Notes: generated by a model from the letters alone, not told the origin. DNA of 64,000 nucleotides from Aporrectodea caliginosa (GCA_020284085.1 JACEVL010000295.1:125001-189000), one strand, 5' to 3'; positions 33,241-57,178 are shown, numbered from the stretch's first letter. Translations and numbers: made by a program.

Positions 33241-33334
33241 CATTGTACTTTTCTTGTGGATTATGAAGTTTGAACCGATTGCTTTGGGCCTTTAGCGGTT
33301 TTGGACGTGCCTACAGTATACATGTATTATGCCG

Positions 33335-33515
33335 TAATTGTATTGCATTGTATTGCATTTGGTCATTTATAAAGCGCTTCTATCAGCAGGAGACTTCCAG
33401 AAGCGCTCCCAGTGCGAGCAACCCCGAGAGAAAAGACAGGATTTTAGTTTTTAAAAAGATGAGGAGCGACTACCAGAGAGGATGGCGGAGCAGACCGGTT
33501 GGGAAGTGTTTTATT
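33335..33515 (-). mobile_element. LINE 3' fragment, type C tail, nested in the hAT
   Basis: Shares TTATAAAGCGCTTCT, GAAGCGCTCCCAGTGCGAGC and GATGAGGAGCGACTACCAGA with 20885-21115; starts with an ATTGTATTGCATTG tail. Confidence 0.7.
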
Positions 33516-33634
33516 GTAAAATAGTCATTACAATTTTCATAACTATTTCGTATAACTTTACAATCCACTATATATTTACAGTATACTTTCACAGCCTCAT
33601 ATAAATTATGTAAAAAGCCCTAGCCATTACAGGC

Positions 33635-33720
33635 AAATTGACGACGACGATGATGATGATGAAGATGATGATGATGATGAAGACGACGATGATAATGATG
33701 ATGATGATGATGATGAATAC
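33635..33720. repeat. (GAT)n microsatellite
   Basis: GATGAT and GACGAC trinucleotides inside the hAT element. Confidence 0.9.
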
Positions 33721-34120
33721 GGCAATTTCTACAGCACCATAACACGGCCCATGTAGATAACTTGCAATCAAGTACCTTCTCCAAGCTATAAAATTCGCTA
33801 TAATTGATTCGCTATAATTATGTTGTATGACGTCTAGCAATATAATAATATTACGTAATACGCCAATGGAATCATTATTAGTACGCCAGCCTATGCATGG
33901 GTTGTAGTGTGGTACAGTTACCTCGTAGGCCTATACTTGGCGCCGTAGTTCAAAATATTGTCCTAAATATTGATAATAAAGTTTGTGATGGTAGGCCTAT
34001 AATTATTCTTTCTATTATGTCATATACGCCCGGCGTGATCGCCGGTAGAAATGAGCTACGTCCAAAATTCCAGGTCGGGACGTACGTACGTCCTCTTTTT
34101 TTACTCTAACGGAAACACTG

Positions 34121-34200
34121 GTGGCAGGCCCACGCACACACGTGGAACCAACCAACGGATTCCGGTCAACAGCTGAAGATGTCATGAATCTTCAGAGTCT
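34121..34200 (-). mobile_element. LINE 3' fragment, proximal part
   Basis: GTGGCAGGCCCACGCACACA and CCAACCAACGGATTCCGGTC match the inverse of 26440-26470 (CGTTGGATGGTTCTTCGTGT...). Continuation of 32225-32383 after the hAT. Confidence 0.65.
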
Positions 34201-34744
34201 CTGAGCCAAGTTGCGTCGATAGAGTACATCAGCCACCAGTGACAGCGTTCGCACACACGATGACGCTGCCGACGAGCAGCCCTCACTGGCAGAAGATGAC
34301 ACACGTCCGGCTATTCGTCGAGGCACAAGGAGTACGCAGAGAAAACATTCGTCGTGTGTCGGTCGGTAGATTGAAGCGCCTCCAGTGACTAACGCTCGAG
34401 GTCACTCCATACGTCACATACATACATACGACAATGGCACGCGTCGGTCGTCCTCCACCGAGACGAAAACACTCGGCTACAGGCGGCGTACACGGTCCGT
34501 ATGGCTCAGGCTCAACCGTACATCAGAAGGATGGGCCTGATGCAGGTACATGGTCCAAGGCGACTGCGAACAAAATACCCTCAAACGCACAAAATCCTTG
34601 GCAAAACCGACGAATGAGTCCGGTATGCAAAGCTTCAACATGTTCAAATTTACTGAGAAAATTCTACATTGAGACGAAATAATCCGTCGACATGATGGAG
34701 AAGTCGATTAGCGTCCGACATTGCCAATGACATGCGCAGAACTT
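34201..34744. other. Unassigned
   Basis: CpG-containing unique sequence with no recognised gene. Confidence 0.35.
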
Positions 34745-34905
34745 ATTAATACATACATACATACATACATCCATACATTTATGCATATATACATACATAA
34801 TGTATACACATACATACATACATACATACATACATACATACATACATACATACATACATACATACATACATACATACATACATACATACATACATACATA
34901 CATAG
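34745..34905. repeat. (ATAC)n microsatellite
   Basis: Nearly pure from about 34808 onward. Confidence 0.95.
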
Positions 34906-34914
34906 GCCTACATA

Positions 34915-35311
34915 CAAAGCTCGAGGGTACGTATCATACGTATTCTATTTTTTGAAAGGTACGTACGTTTTTTAACGTACCCTATGTTAAGGTACGTAAA
35001 CAATACAAAAATACATTAACCACGTCATTGCTCATTGCTCATAAGAATGTTCAATTTAATTTAAGCAAACAATCACAACCCAGTATACAGCGTAGTAAAT
35101 TGCTGCAATGCTATATTGTAGGTCTATGTTTATCCAGCATACATTGCACTTAATGCAGTAATGTCAGATTATACGTAGGCTATGGGTCGCCGAGTAAACC
35201 ATTAATAAAATTTTCGTGTATGATACGTACCATACGTGTATTCTATTTTTTTTAAGGTACGTACGTATTTTAACGTATTCTATTTTAGGGTACGCGTACC
35301 CTCGAGCTCTG
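34915..35311. mobile_element. Inverted-repeat element, 397 bp, relative of 25507-26297
   Basis: Ends CAAAGCTCGAGGGTACG and, inverted, CAGAGCTCGAGGGTACG. Interior contains GGTACGTACGT and, near the right end, the palindrome GGGTACGCGTACCC. Flanks CCTACATA and CATACATA agree at 6 of 8, but lie in ACAT repeats. Same terminus class (CAAAGYTCGASSGTACG) as 25507-26297. Confidence 0.65.
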
Positions 35312-35319
35312 CATACATA

Positions 35320-35400
35320 CATATATACATTCACACATACACACATACATACACATACACCCACATACACACACATATACACAAACATATACATACTTTG
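35320..35400. repeat. CACATA microsatellite
   Basis: Degenerate ACAC/ACAT units right of the inverted-repeat element. Confidence 0.8.
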
Positions 35401-35529
35401 GGTTGCGTTTAGCATGAAAGAACTTAAATCGTTGTTGTTCGTTAAATGATGTTTTGAACAAGTCCTGTTCATAAACGACACAGATTTAAAAGTTGAACGA
35501 ACTTTCATCGTAGAATAATACGACGTCAT

Positions 35530-35960
35530 TTAGATTTATGTTGCGCCTTGTTTTCCCCAACCGACGTCAACGATCATTTACGCGCTAACCGCCCACATAA
35601 GAGTCGTGAAAATATGATCCCCCTATTAGCCATATTTCCCCTCATCGTCGTTTTAAGCCGCTCGCTCCCTCCGCTCCCTCCGTTCCCTATTAAATCCGTC
35701 CCTACGCGCCGCTTGTTTAGTCTAATTGATTCCAGCGCGCTTCGTTTAGTCGATCGTCTGCTGCGGTTCTTGCGTCGTCGTTTCCCGCCTTTCCCTCCGC
35801 AGACGGTCTCCTCATTTTCCCAATCCTTCTTAGTGGAGGATTTTCCGCCGGTTTCCAATTACAATGTTCCCTCGCCGGCGACAGCTCTAGGTCTTCGCTC
35901 GTCTATGGTCGACGCGCTCATAAGCCGCCATTGACGAGTCGTTTGCGTTGGCTGCAGCCA
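35530..35960. promoter_or_regulatory. CpG-rich segment with homeodomain-like motifs, candidate regulatory DNA
   Basis: CpG-dense unique sequence with several A/T homeodomain-type cores: CTATTAGCC, CTATTAAATCC, TCTAATTGATT, CCAATTACAA. A 128-codon plus-strand frame crosses it, but I recognise no protein in it. It is about 3.8 kb downstream of the Otx stop codon. Confidence 0.3.
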
Positions 35961-36049
35961 GCGAAGAGTCTTTATAGAGGGAGAGGGAGCGACAGATAGC
36001 GAAGCAACTTTGTAAATAGCGGACGACGACAAACAGCAGAGAAAGAGGG

Positions 36050-36125
36050 AGTGAGACAGACAGACAGACAAAGACAAAGTCAGAAACAAAGACAAAGACA
36101 GAGACAACGACAGAGACAGAGAGGC
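36050..36125. repeat. GACA/AAAGACA tract
   Basis: GACAGACAGACAAAGACAAA-type units. Confidence 0.8.
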
Positions 36126-36361
36126 TGGGAGTAAAAGTCAAGTCAATTAGAGATTGTTACTCGTTCAATCTCAAAGCAGGAATAGAAAATTACCTAACAT
36201 TTGGCCTAAAGTTTCATCTCATATAGAAAGTAATCCGTTTTGAAAACAAAATAGTTTCTATAAGAAAGTGGCAATTATTTCAAAGCACACTTAAGCAAAC
36301 AACCCATATATATGTTGAGTCTATTATTCATTTGTTTTCTTGTATAACTGCTCCATTCATC

Positions 36362-36728
36362 ATCATCGTCGTCGTCTTCTTCTTCTTCTTCTTCTTCTTC
36401 TTCTTCTTCTTCTTCTTCTTCTCTTTCTTCTCTTTCTTCTTCTCCTCCTCCTCCTCCTCCTCCTCCTCCTCCTCCTCCTCCTCCTACTTCTCCTTCTTCT
36501 TTTTCTTCTCTTTTCTTTCTTCTAGTTCTTCTTCATCCTCCTCCTCTTCCACTTCCTGTTCCTCTTACTGGTCCTGTTCCGTTCCTCTTCCTCTTTATCC
36601 TCCTCCTCCTCTTCCTCCTCCTCCTCCTCATCTTCTTCTTCTTCTTCTTCACCACCACCACCACCACCACCGCCACCGCCGCCGCCGCCGCCGCCGCCAC
36701 CACCACCACCACCACCACCACCACCAAT
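36362..36728. repeat. Compound (TTC)n(CTC)n(ACC)n(CCG)n trinucleotide block
   Basis: Successive blocks of CTT, CTC, TTC, CAC and GCC units. Frames give poly-F/S/L/H or poly-G/E/V; none is a gene. Confidence 0.95.
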
Positions 36729-36739
36729 ACCGCGCAACA

Positions 36740-36800
36740 TCATGAGCGTATCTGAGTAGGTCTCTCTAGGGCGCTATATAAATTCTCATAATGAATGATT
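36740..36800 (+). mobile_element. LINE 3' end, type A tail
   Basis: GAGCGTATCTGAGTAGGTC, then AGGGCGCTATATAAATTC and AATGAATGA. Confidence 0.55.
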
Positions 36801-37024
36801 ATCATAATAGCCATGGTCAAGATGACGGATCGAAGCGTCAATCCATTTGATTTTGGTAGGGGGAGAGGTTAGTCAGTCGCCCTCTCCAACCGGATGACCT
36901 TCGACCTTAGGGAAGGTTCAGGGTGGTGGGCAACGAAAGCAGTTGATCTTAATTAAAAGTCGTGTAATAGTTGTAAGGTTTAATATCCAATGTTATGGGT
37001 GATTGGTATAACCTATTGCTTAAT
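36801..37024. other. Unassigned
   Basis: Nothing recognised. Confidence 0.3.
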
Positions 37025-37255
37025 GTTCTGGATAAACTGTATAAGCAGTCGAGATGTTAGGAGTTCCAAATTTCTATCAGGGCAAAAAATTGTATCGACA
37101 TTTCATCTCCATTTGCGCCCCCTATACTGAGTACATTGACCGTACACTGTCAGTGGGAAGGTCGGGGCAAAGGAGAGGACTCGCCACTCGCCATGATATG
37201 CCGAGAAAATCGCTAACATTTCTTACCCATGGTCGCCTCTCTGAGGAGTGAGGAT
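37025..37255 (+). mobile_element. Second SINE-like family, copy 2
   Basis: GAGTACATTGACCGTACACT, GTGGGAAGGTCGGGG and GAGAGGACTCGCCA align with 28590-28655. The head is more decayed than in copy 1. Confidence 0.5.
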
Positions 37256-38035
37256 TATCATAATAATTAATCGATATAAACAGTACCCTTAACAGTTCAA
37301 GAAGGAGAATTATGGAAACAGGATTTAACTGAAACCAAATAAATGTAACCGATGTACATTCGTAAGAAGAAACCTTCACCAAATCAAATGCAAAGAACGT
37401 CTTCTCCAAACCCAGTATATATGTACATCGATAGCCTAAGAATCTCTTAGGAATCCTGAGAGTTGCACTGAAAAACTCCCTAAATAAAAAACATGTCCAT
37501 TGTCCAGGTATATAATACAGTAACATATTCACGCATAGCCTACCTACACTTGCTTCTTCATGTAGGCAAATGTAAAGACTAAACCGAATACGATTCGGTC
37601 ATTTCTCATGCTGAAAATAAACATCCGGAAAAGAACAGTTTCTATAGAACAGCCTGAAACCATGCATCCGTCCACTCTAGCAATGAGCGCCTTCTTTACT
37701 CGGTCTCGAGAATGTTCCAAAAGTGGACCAAGGTGCGCAGTCTCTCCAAAAATGACACATTTTATGCAACTGGAATAAAATACTATTTCTTGCTCTATGA
37801 TCAAATATAAAGTTTCAAACAGTCTTCGCAGCAGCAGCAGCATCAGCGGTATGGTAATAGTAGTATTAGTAATATTAGTAGTAGCAGTACGTGGTGGTGG
37901 TGATGTTGGTGGTTGTAGTACGGTAATAGTGATAGTAGTGTTACTGTGTTGGTAGTGTACATTAGCAATAGTGAGAGTGACAGTATAGTAGTGTTAGTAA
38001 ACATTGGTTGCGATACTCTACGGTCTGAATGCCAA
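37256..38035. other. Unassigned
   Basis: Includes a short GTAGTA/GTTGGT tract (37850-37990). Several minus-strand frames have no recognisable family. Confidence 0.35.
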
Positions 38036-38044
38036 TGATGATGA

Positions 38045-38130
38045 CGATGACTATGTGGAAGAGGAGGAGGAAACCGAGGAGGAAGAAGAGGAAGAGCAGG
38101 AGGAACAGGAGGATGAAAAGGAGGTGCAGT
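38045..38130. repeat. GGA/GAA purine tract
   Basis: GAGGAGGA-type units. Confidence 0.8.
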
Positions 38131-38619
38131 TCATAAGAAGTGGGTCAAATTTTAGATGATTTCTGTTTTCTGTCTCACATGGCTACAGAATTTGCTCCAG
38201 AATTTGCTCAACCAGACAACTTGTCAATTGAGCTCAGAAGAGCGGAGCGAAAAATGAAGGTGAATTCAAGATTTTATTTGAAGAACTTGGTCGCAGACAT
38301 CATGAGAAACAACACCTTCTCTCTCAAAATGAATAATGACTTAAAGATTAAATAACTAATTAGTAACTTCTATTGCACCGATGTCTAATGCACAAGGCAC
38401 CAAACGATGGCGCACCAAAAAAACTATAAAAAAACAGTCGATAAAATAATTTATCACGGAACGCACATGTACACACGAGATAATAAGACAGGCAGGAAAC
38501 GACGATCGAGAACAGACAGTCAGACAGACACAGAGCCAGCGACCAAGACAGAGGCACAGACTAAGACACATACTGTTTGAGAATTATTAGGACATTAGGC
38601 TATAAGATTATTCATACTA

Positions 38620-39285
<666 letters not shown>

Positions 39286-39289
39286 GCAC

Positions 39290-39418
39290 TCTGTCTCTCT
39301 CCCTCTCTCCTGTCTGTTTCACTCTCTCTGTCCTTCTGTTTCTGTCTCTGTTCTATCTATCTCTCTCTACCTCTCTCTGTCTCCTCTCTTGTCTCTGTCT
39401 GTCTGTCTGTCTGTCATC

Positions 39419-39469
<51 letters not shown>

Positions 39470-39705
39470 TTACATGTATACCTACCTAACCGCCTTATCT
39501 CATCTCTCACTAAATCTCAATGTCATTCCTATTGTCCCACTCTCTTTCACTCCCCTCGTTCATTTACTTCAGCAATTTTCTCTCTCCTCCCTCCTCTCTT
39601 ACTGAGTCTTTAATTCCCTCTCTCCCCTCCGTCGTTTGCCTCCCTTTCCCTATCTCTGTCTGTCTCTGTCTCTGTCCGTCTGTGCGTCTCTCGTTCGCCT
39701 CCTCC
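39290..39705. repeat. TCTG/CTCTC pyrimidine tract, probable Otx 3' UTR region
   Basis: (TCTG)n at 39395-39465 and looser CTC units up to the Otx stop codon. On the Otx strand this is GA/CAGA-rich. Confidence 0.7.
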
Positions 39706-39709
39706 ATCC

Positions 39710-52218
<12,509 letters not shown>

Positions 52219-52470
52219 GATTGTATTTAGTCTAAATCCGAACGAACCCGGAAGCTGTGATCCGATTTAGTCGACGATTCTTCCGATTGTCTTCATGCTA
52301 TAGCAGTTGCAGGTGTCTTCGGCCTGTGGTCGGAAGTATTCAGACAGCGGCGGCTCAGATAAATGTCACACGTCTGCCGTTTCGTTAAAGGAGATTGTCT
52401 GTAGAGTTTATAGTGGCGGCACGCGCTTCAAAAGGGTTTTATAAGATTAAACGGAATTGCCGAAATCTTA
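52219..52470 (-). promoter_or_regulatory. Otx 5' UTR / proximal upstream region
   Basis: Directly upstream of the ATG on the minus strand. A TAATCC-type K50 site is at 52460-52466 (CTTAATCCG). No TATA box was identified, and the transcription start is unknown. Confidence 0.35.
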
Positions 52471-53058
52471 ATCCGTCACCAACTTGTTGCCGTGCTTGTT
52501 CTTCTTCTCCTTCTACGTTGGCACCGCGACAACTTTATCACTTGTTGTGTCTACGTCTTATTAATGCGGCGTCGATCTGCAAAACCCGGCTCAGTGCCGC
52601 AAAGCTGCCAATTCTTCTGACACCTGTCGATCATGTGCACGGCCTAACGAGAATGGTCAGCAAGTAGCCAATCGATTGGTCGCATTGCTCGACGCTTCCT
52701 GGAGTAGGCGTGGTCGATTGGAAGGCGGGGAGAAACGAGGCGAGGGTGGAGAGAGAAGGTGAGTGGGAAGGGGCGGAAGAAACAGGGATCGTAGAGGGTT
52801 TGTGTAAAGTGGGAGATTTTGCGAGAGACAGTAGCGAAATCGGATTGGAATCAAAATGAAAAGAAAGAGGGTATAGTAAGACGGATCTATGGTAGTGAGT
52901 ATGGAGGATAAAGAGATAGAGCGAAAGAACGGAATCAATGAAAGGTTACACAGGGTCTATATATATATGTCTGGCAGAGTATTAGCAGAGACTATAGGGC
53001 TAAATCTAGGTCTATCTATATTCATAGGCTATAGGAATTGCCCCAAGGGCATAACATA
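52471..53058. other. Unassigned upstream sequence
   Basis: Includes a GGGGAGAAACGAGGCGAGGG purine-rich part (52720-52790). No gene. Confidence 0.3.
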
Positions 53059-53066
53059 GACACTGC

Positions 53067-53546
53067 CATGGGCGTCCGCAGGGGGAGCAAGAGGAACATT
53101 TGCTCCCCTCTGGATTTTGCAATTGTTATTTCAAGAAGAAGAAGAAGAAGAAGACTTCAGTCATAAAAGATTTATTATCGTCTTAGTTTTTCACAATGAA
53201 TTGCTATGATTTTTTCACATTTTAATTTTTATCCAAACTAGTTCAGATAAGCGAAAATTGTTAAATATATAAAAACATTGAAATTTTTAGCCGTTTTTGT
53301 GTTTGAAATAAAGTTCAGAAATAGCTGAAAACGGGATCCCAGAACGCTAACAACAGGCTCCATATCATGTCAAATGCTTCCAAAAGCGCTGGCGGCTGTT
53401 GGGATCCGCGCCAGATGCATGCATGATCGCGGGAGCGAGCGCCGAGGGTTACGGAATCGGTTGCTTTCGGCACCATCGATAGTCTCCGTGCCAACAATTT
53501 AAAACTTTGATCCCCTTACATAAATTTCTGCGGACGCCCATGCATG
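53067..53546. mobile_element. Non-autonomous hAT-like element, 480 bp
   Basis: Left end CATGGGCGTCCGCAG and inverted right end the same 15 bases preceded by an extra CATG. Flanks GACACTGC (53059-53066) and AACACTGC (53547-53554) agree at 7 of 8. No coding sequence recognised. Confidence 0.6.
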
Positions 53547-53769
53547 AACACTGCATGGCGGAGAAGGCCTATATAGTATACAGAATACATACAGGCATCA
53601 ACAGCGCTGTCGAGTATAGGTCTATAGGAGAAAAGCATTCAGTATACACACAGAATTCTATAGTATTCAACTTCATATGTGTAGCTCAAGACAGTCGATG
53701 CAAACTATAGTGAGAAGCTAGACGCGTAACTCAAACGAGTGGTCAAGACGGCGAAGTATATTGCAGACA

Positions 53770-53818
53770 AACAGAGAGACAGACAGACAGACAGACAGAG
53801 ACAGACAGACAGACAGAC
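53770..53818. repeat. (CAGA)n microsatellite
   Basis: ACAGACAGACAG units. Confidence 0.9.
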
Positions 53819-53879
53819 TGCAGAGGTCAAAGATTATATGTACTTTAGTCCTTTATCCCCATATTTTACACGCATGCAT

Positions 53880-53892
53880 ACATGTATATATG

Positions 53893-53926
<34 letters not shown>

Positions 53927-54085
53927 TGTATGTATGTATGTATGTATGTATGTATGTATGTATGTATGTATGTATGTATGTATGTATGTATGTATGTATG
54001 TATGTATGTATGTATGTATGTAGGCCTATGTATGTATGTATGTATGTATGTATGTATGTATGTATGTATGTATGTATGTATATAT
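53880..54085. repeat. (GTAT)n microsatellite
   Basis: Pure GTAT with one AGGCCTAT interruption at 54022. Confidence 0.97.
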
Positions 54086-54216
54086 ATGTATATGTACCTG
54101 GCTATTAAAGAGTCTTTTAGGAACCTCACAATGGTACTAAACAATGTACTAAACATGACAATCTAGGCTATAACAGATCCAAACACGTGCGTCTTAAGAC
54201 GACTTGAGAATGTTTC

Positions 54217-54612
54217 TTAACACTTTGACCGCCGGACAATTTATTAGCAGTACGCCACAGCCCTATAGAACCGCACTCACTGTTACAGAGATGCCTCCTC
54301 CACCCAATAAAATACTCTTGGGCAAAGTGGGTACCGTTCAGTTTGACTGCCGGACAACATGAAACACGGCAGCCCTATCGTAAATTTGACACGAGGCATC
54401 CCTAGCGTAAATTTGACCCGCGTCAGCCCTGTCGAAAAGCATCGACAAGCCAAGGCCAGACTCGGAATCTGAGCTATCATTACCAGAGGCAGCCTTTATT
54501 GCCAGCACGCCTATATCCGCTGTATATTTGAAGTACGAGTTCACTCGTACCTGGCGTCTCGGCAATACCATTCAAGTACGAGTTAACTCGTACCTGGCGG
54601 TCAATGTGTTAA
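54217..54612. mobile_element. piggyBac-type MITE with TTAA target duplication
   Basis: TTAA on both sides (54217-54220 and 54609-54612). Ends CACTTTGACCGCC and, inverted, CACATTGACCGCC (12 of 13). TTAA duplication and this terminus type are the hallmarks of piggyBac elements. Interior: imperfect tandem CCCTATCGTAAATTTGAC units, and two copies of the palindrome GTACGAGTTAACTCGTAC (one with a mismatch) followed by CTGGCG. Confidence 0.8.
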
Positions 54613-55025
54613 GTTGTCGTTCACGAAATAGTTCATAAATTTTATGGTATGCACTGTTCTATGAGGATGGTCCAAGACACGAGAAAGCACGATGTGCCCG
54701 TATCGTCGTACGAGAGCGAGGGAGCAACAGATCTCCATGCACAGACTGCTGAACGTCAGCTGGCTGGAAACGGGAAAGAAGAGTTCTTTCATGCATCTCA
54801 CTTGCTCTTTTGAATTTCCACCTTCAGATTTTCACCTGCACTTAAATTAACTACAAAAAACTCTGGCCGATTTAGTCGTTGAAATGGTTTTCTTGACAAA
54901 GCTTATGGACATGTGTCACTTATAAGTTACACGTGTACCAGATGTTCATCTCCAGTAACACATCTCTTCTGCACAGTTAAGTATATTGCGCAAGGTCACA
55001 TTGGCTGACAAAATAATATATAAAC
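54613..55025. other. Unassigned
   Basis: Nothing recognised. Confidence 0.3.
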
Positions 55026-55029
55026 CGAA

Positions 55030-55255
55030 TCATTAATATTTAGCTCATCCTGATGAAAAATCACGTCATTTTACGATTGTATTTAGCTGAAAGATAGAAC
55101 AAATAAAAGTAAATTAAATTTAGCTCCCCTTTATTGATGAAAAACACGTCATTTTACGATTGTATTTAGCGGAAAGATAGAACAAATAAAAGTAAATGAA
55201 ATCATTTATATTTAGCTCCTCCTGATGAAAAACACGTCATTTTTCGATTGTTGTT
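55030..55255. repeat. Tandem repeat, about 85-bp unit, 2.5 copies
   Basis: Units share TTTAGCTC, CTGATGAAAAACACGTCATT, TTACGATTGTATTTAGC, GAAAGATAGAACAAATAAAA. Each has an ACGTCA (CRE-like) core. Confidence 0.85.
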
Positions 55256-55364
55256 GCGATGACGTCATGTTTGTTGTGATGATGTAATCTGATTAATTGT
55301 TTATGCCTTGCAGTGAAGACAAAGCGAAGGTTCCATTTTAAATGGATTTGGATTTGGATGATAC

Positions 55365-55405
55365 CTGGGACTATTATTACTAATATTCAGTAATAATAGT
55401 CCCAG
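55365..55405. repeat. 41-bp palindromic insertion
   Basis: CTGGGACTATTATTACT, 7-base loop AATATTC, then the exact inverse. Flanked by ATGATAC on both sides (7-bp direct repeat), so it looks like an insertion consisting only of a hairpin. Confidence 0.7.
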
Positions 55406-55659
55406 ATGATACGAAACGGACATGCACAAATCGTCCAACAACTGAATTGATCGAAACAAGAATGTCGTCTCGGAAAGAAAATCACAGATCAGAAAAAAAA
55501 GAAATTCGTAGTTGGAGTAAAAACTGTTCCGTTTGACGATTAGCGAATAATAACCGGATTGGAAGTTGGAACACCCGTTTATATGACATATGGAATTGTG
55601 TTTTAAATACACGTGCACATTATATTTTAGAATGTAGACATTAAGAAGTGTGAATTTAC

Positions 55660-56000
55660 GATGCCACCAGTTAAATTCATTGGTCATGTTGGTTCATCAG
55701 TATTGAAATCTGCAGGGTTATCCGGTAGTTTACGTTGCCAAATTATTTTAATGTTTTTAATGCCGCACTTGACGTTGGTAAGTAAGCAGTCTACAAATGT
55801 CCATGATTACTGTCATCAATCCAGCTTCCATTTCATCGAAAAAAATTTAATCAATCAAACTTCCATTTAATAAAAAATGACTTTTATCAACCCAACTTCT
55901 ATTTAAGCTTTCCAAGCTTTCTCGTCCTCAACGAAACCCGCTTTAGCACTGCTCTGCCACCTCTCCCTGGTCTCTGGTCTCCATGGCAACCGGACTCGGA
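55660..56000. repeat. Dispersed repeat with ATCCAACTTCTATTTAAGC-type units
   Basis: ATCCAGCTTCCATTTCATC, ATCAAACTTCCATTTAAT, ACCCAACTTCTATTTAAGC at 55800-55912, followed by CAACGAAACCCGCTTTAGCA. The same order is found at 1190-1340 (CTTCTATT..., GACGCTAAACCCGATTTTACC). Confidence 0.55.
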
Positions 56001-56039
56001 CATCCACTGGACATCGATCTCTGGACAACCTCTATGACA

Positions 56040-56135
56040 AGACGCAGCGCTCGTGAATAAGCTGCAGGCGGTGGTTTGTGCTTATAGCTTTGTAGAGTAG
56101 CGCTTCAGAAAGTTTTAGTTTACGATTACGATTGG
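56040..56135 (+). mobile_element. LINE 3' end, type B tail
   Basis: GCGCTCGTGAATAAGCTGCA, AGAGTAGCGCTTCAGAAAG, TTTACGATTACGATTGG. Confidence 0.6.
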
Positions 56136-56458
<323 letters not shown>

Positions 56459-57030
56459 AACTATAATGGTTGCTCACGGCGGCAGGTCAGACATCAATGA
56501 CCCCATTGCCACTAAAACTGTTATGATAGAAAAATGTTAGCAGACAACAAAACTTTTTAGAAGCATACATTCAGGTGCCAAATTTGAGTAACTGATTTGA
56601 GAAATTTAGAATTTAATTTTAAATTTAAAAGCATGATTTGAATAAAACCTTTCACTTAGTCTTATAGTCTTATACCAATATAATAAGCATAAAATAGATT
56701 TCGTGCAAATTATATTAATTATTGACAACATCACAAATTTATTTTGTGATTGAAGTGTCCCGGTTTTTAGTTTCCAATATCTTGTCAGCCTAATGTATGT
56801 CGACGAATTATAGTGACGTTGTTGATGAACTGTTTGGTCTATATTCTGTTAATACGAAAAAACTCCGAGACTTACATATATATAACGAATGTTCGATTTT
56901 AGTTTTTACCAACATGGCGGCTGCCATGCGGTGATGATTGTATGTGTTGTTAAAATCAGTCAGAACAATTAAGGAAATTCCAAACGGTTGACTTCACAAG
57001 CATCGCGGAAGCAGACTGGAACGCAATTAT
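56459..57030. other. Unassigned
   Basis: Contains CCAACATGGCGGCTGCCAT (56910), a YY1-like string often found near promoters or in repeats. No gene. Confidence 0.3.
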
Positions 57031-57032
57031 GT

Positions 57033-57178
57033 AATAATAATAATATTCTTTATTGAAACAATCCGGTTGACAAACCGCAACCGGTTACTGCAGTGTACAG
57101 TTATGCAATTGAAACAATTCACAAGAACACAAATGACAGAAGACCTAAATCTTAACTACTAACAGAACAGACAGCATG
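57033..57178 (-). mobile_element. tRNA-derived SINE, tail type I, head missing
   Basis: TTCTTTATTGAAACAATCCG, GCAACCGGTTACTGCAGTGT, CTACTAACAGAACAGACAGC, then unrelated sequence: a 5'-truncated copy, which is unusual for a SINE and more usual for LINE-type insertion. Confidence 0.7.

Larger units (their letters stand above)
32384..34120. mobile_element. hAT element, 1,737 bp, inserted in a LINE copy
   Basis: Perfect 8-bp duplication GTGGCAGG (32376-32383, 34121-34128) and inverted ends CAGTGTTTCCGTTA. The LINE sequence continues exactly across the insertion. ACGTCC or its inverse recurs next to both ends (32417, 32450, 32492, 32513; 34060, 34080, 34089), as expected for transposase-binding subterminal repeats. 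A plus frame at 33157-33240 reads RMFCKVCSAANKDN, which resembles the CxxC zinc finger at the N-terminus of some hAT transposases. Otherwise no transposase is left. It carries a LINE fragment at 33335-33515. Confidence 0.85.

Noticed and set aside
35548..35934. 128-codon frame in CpG-rich DNA
   Set aside because: Open frames are expected in GC-rich DNA; no motif or splice context supports a gene.
36332..36745. Poly-F/S/H frame and opposite poly-G frame
   Set aside because: Trinucleotide repeat block.
55301..55687. 128-codon minus-strand frame
   Set aside because: AT-rich composition, crosses the 41-bp palindromic insertion, no family recognised.
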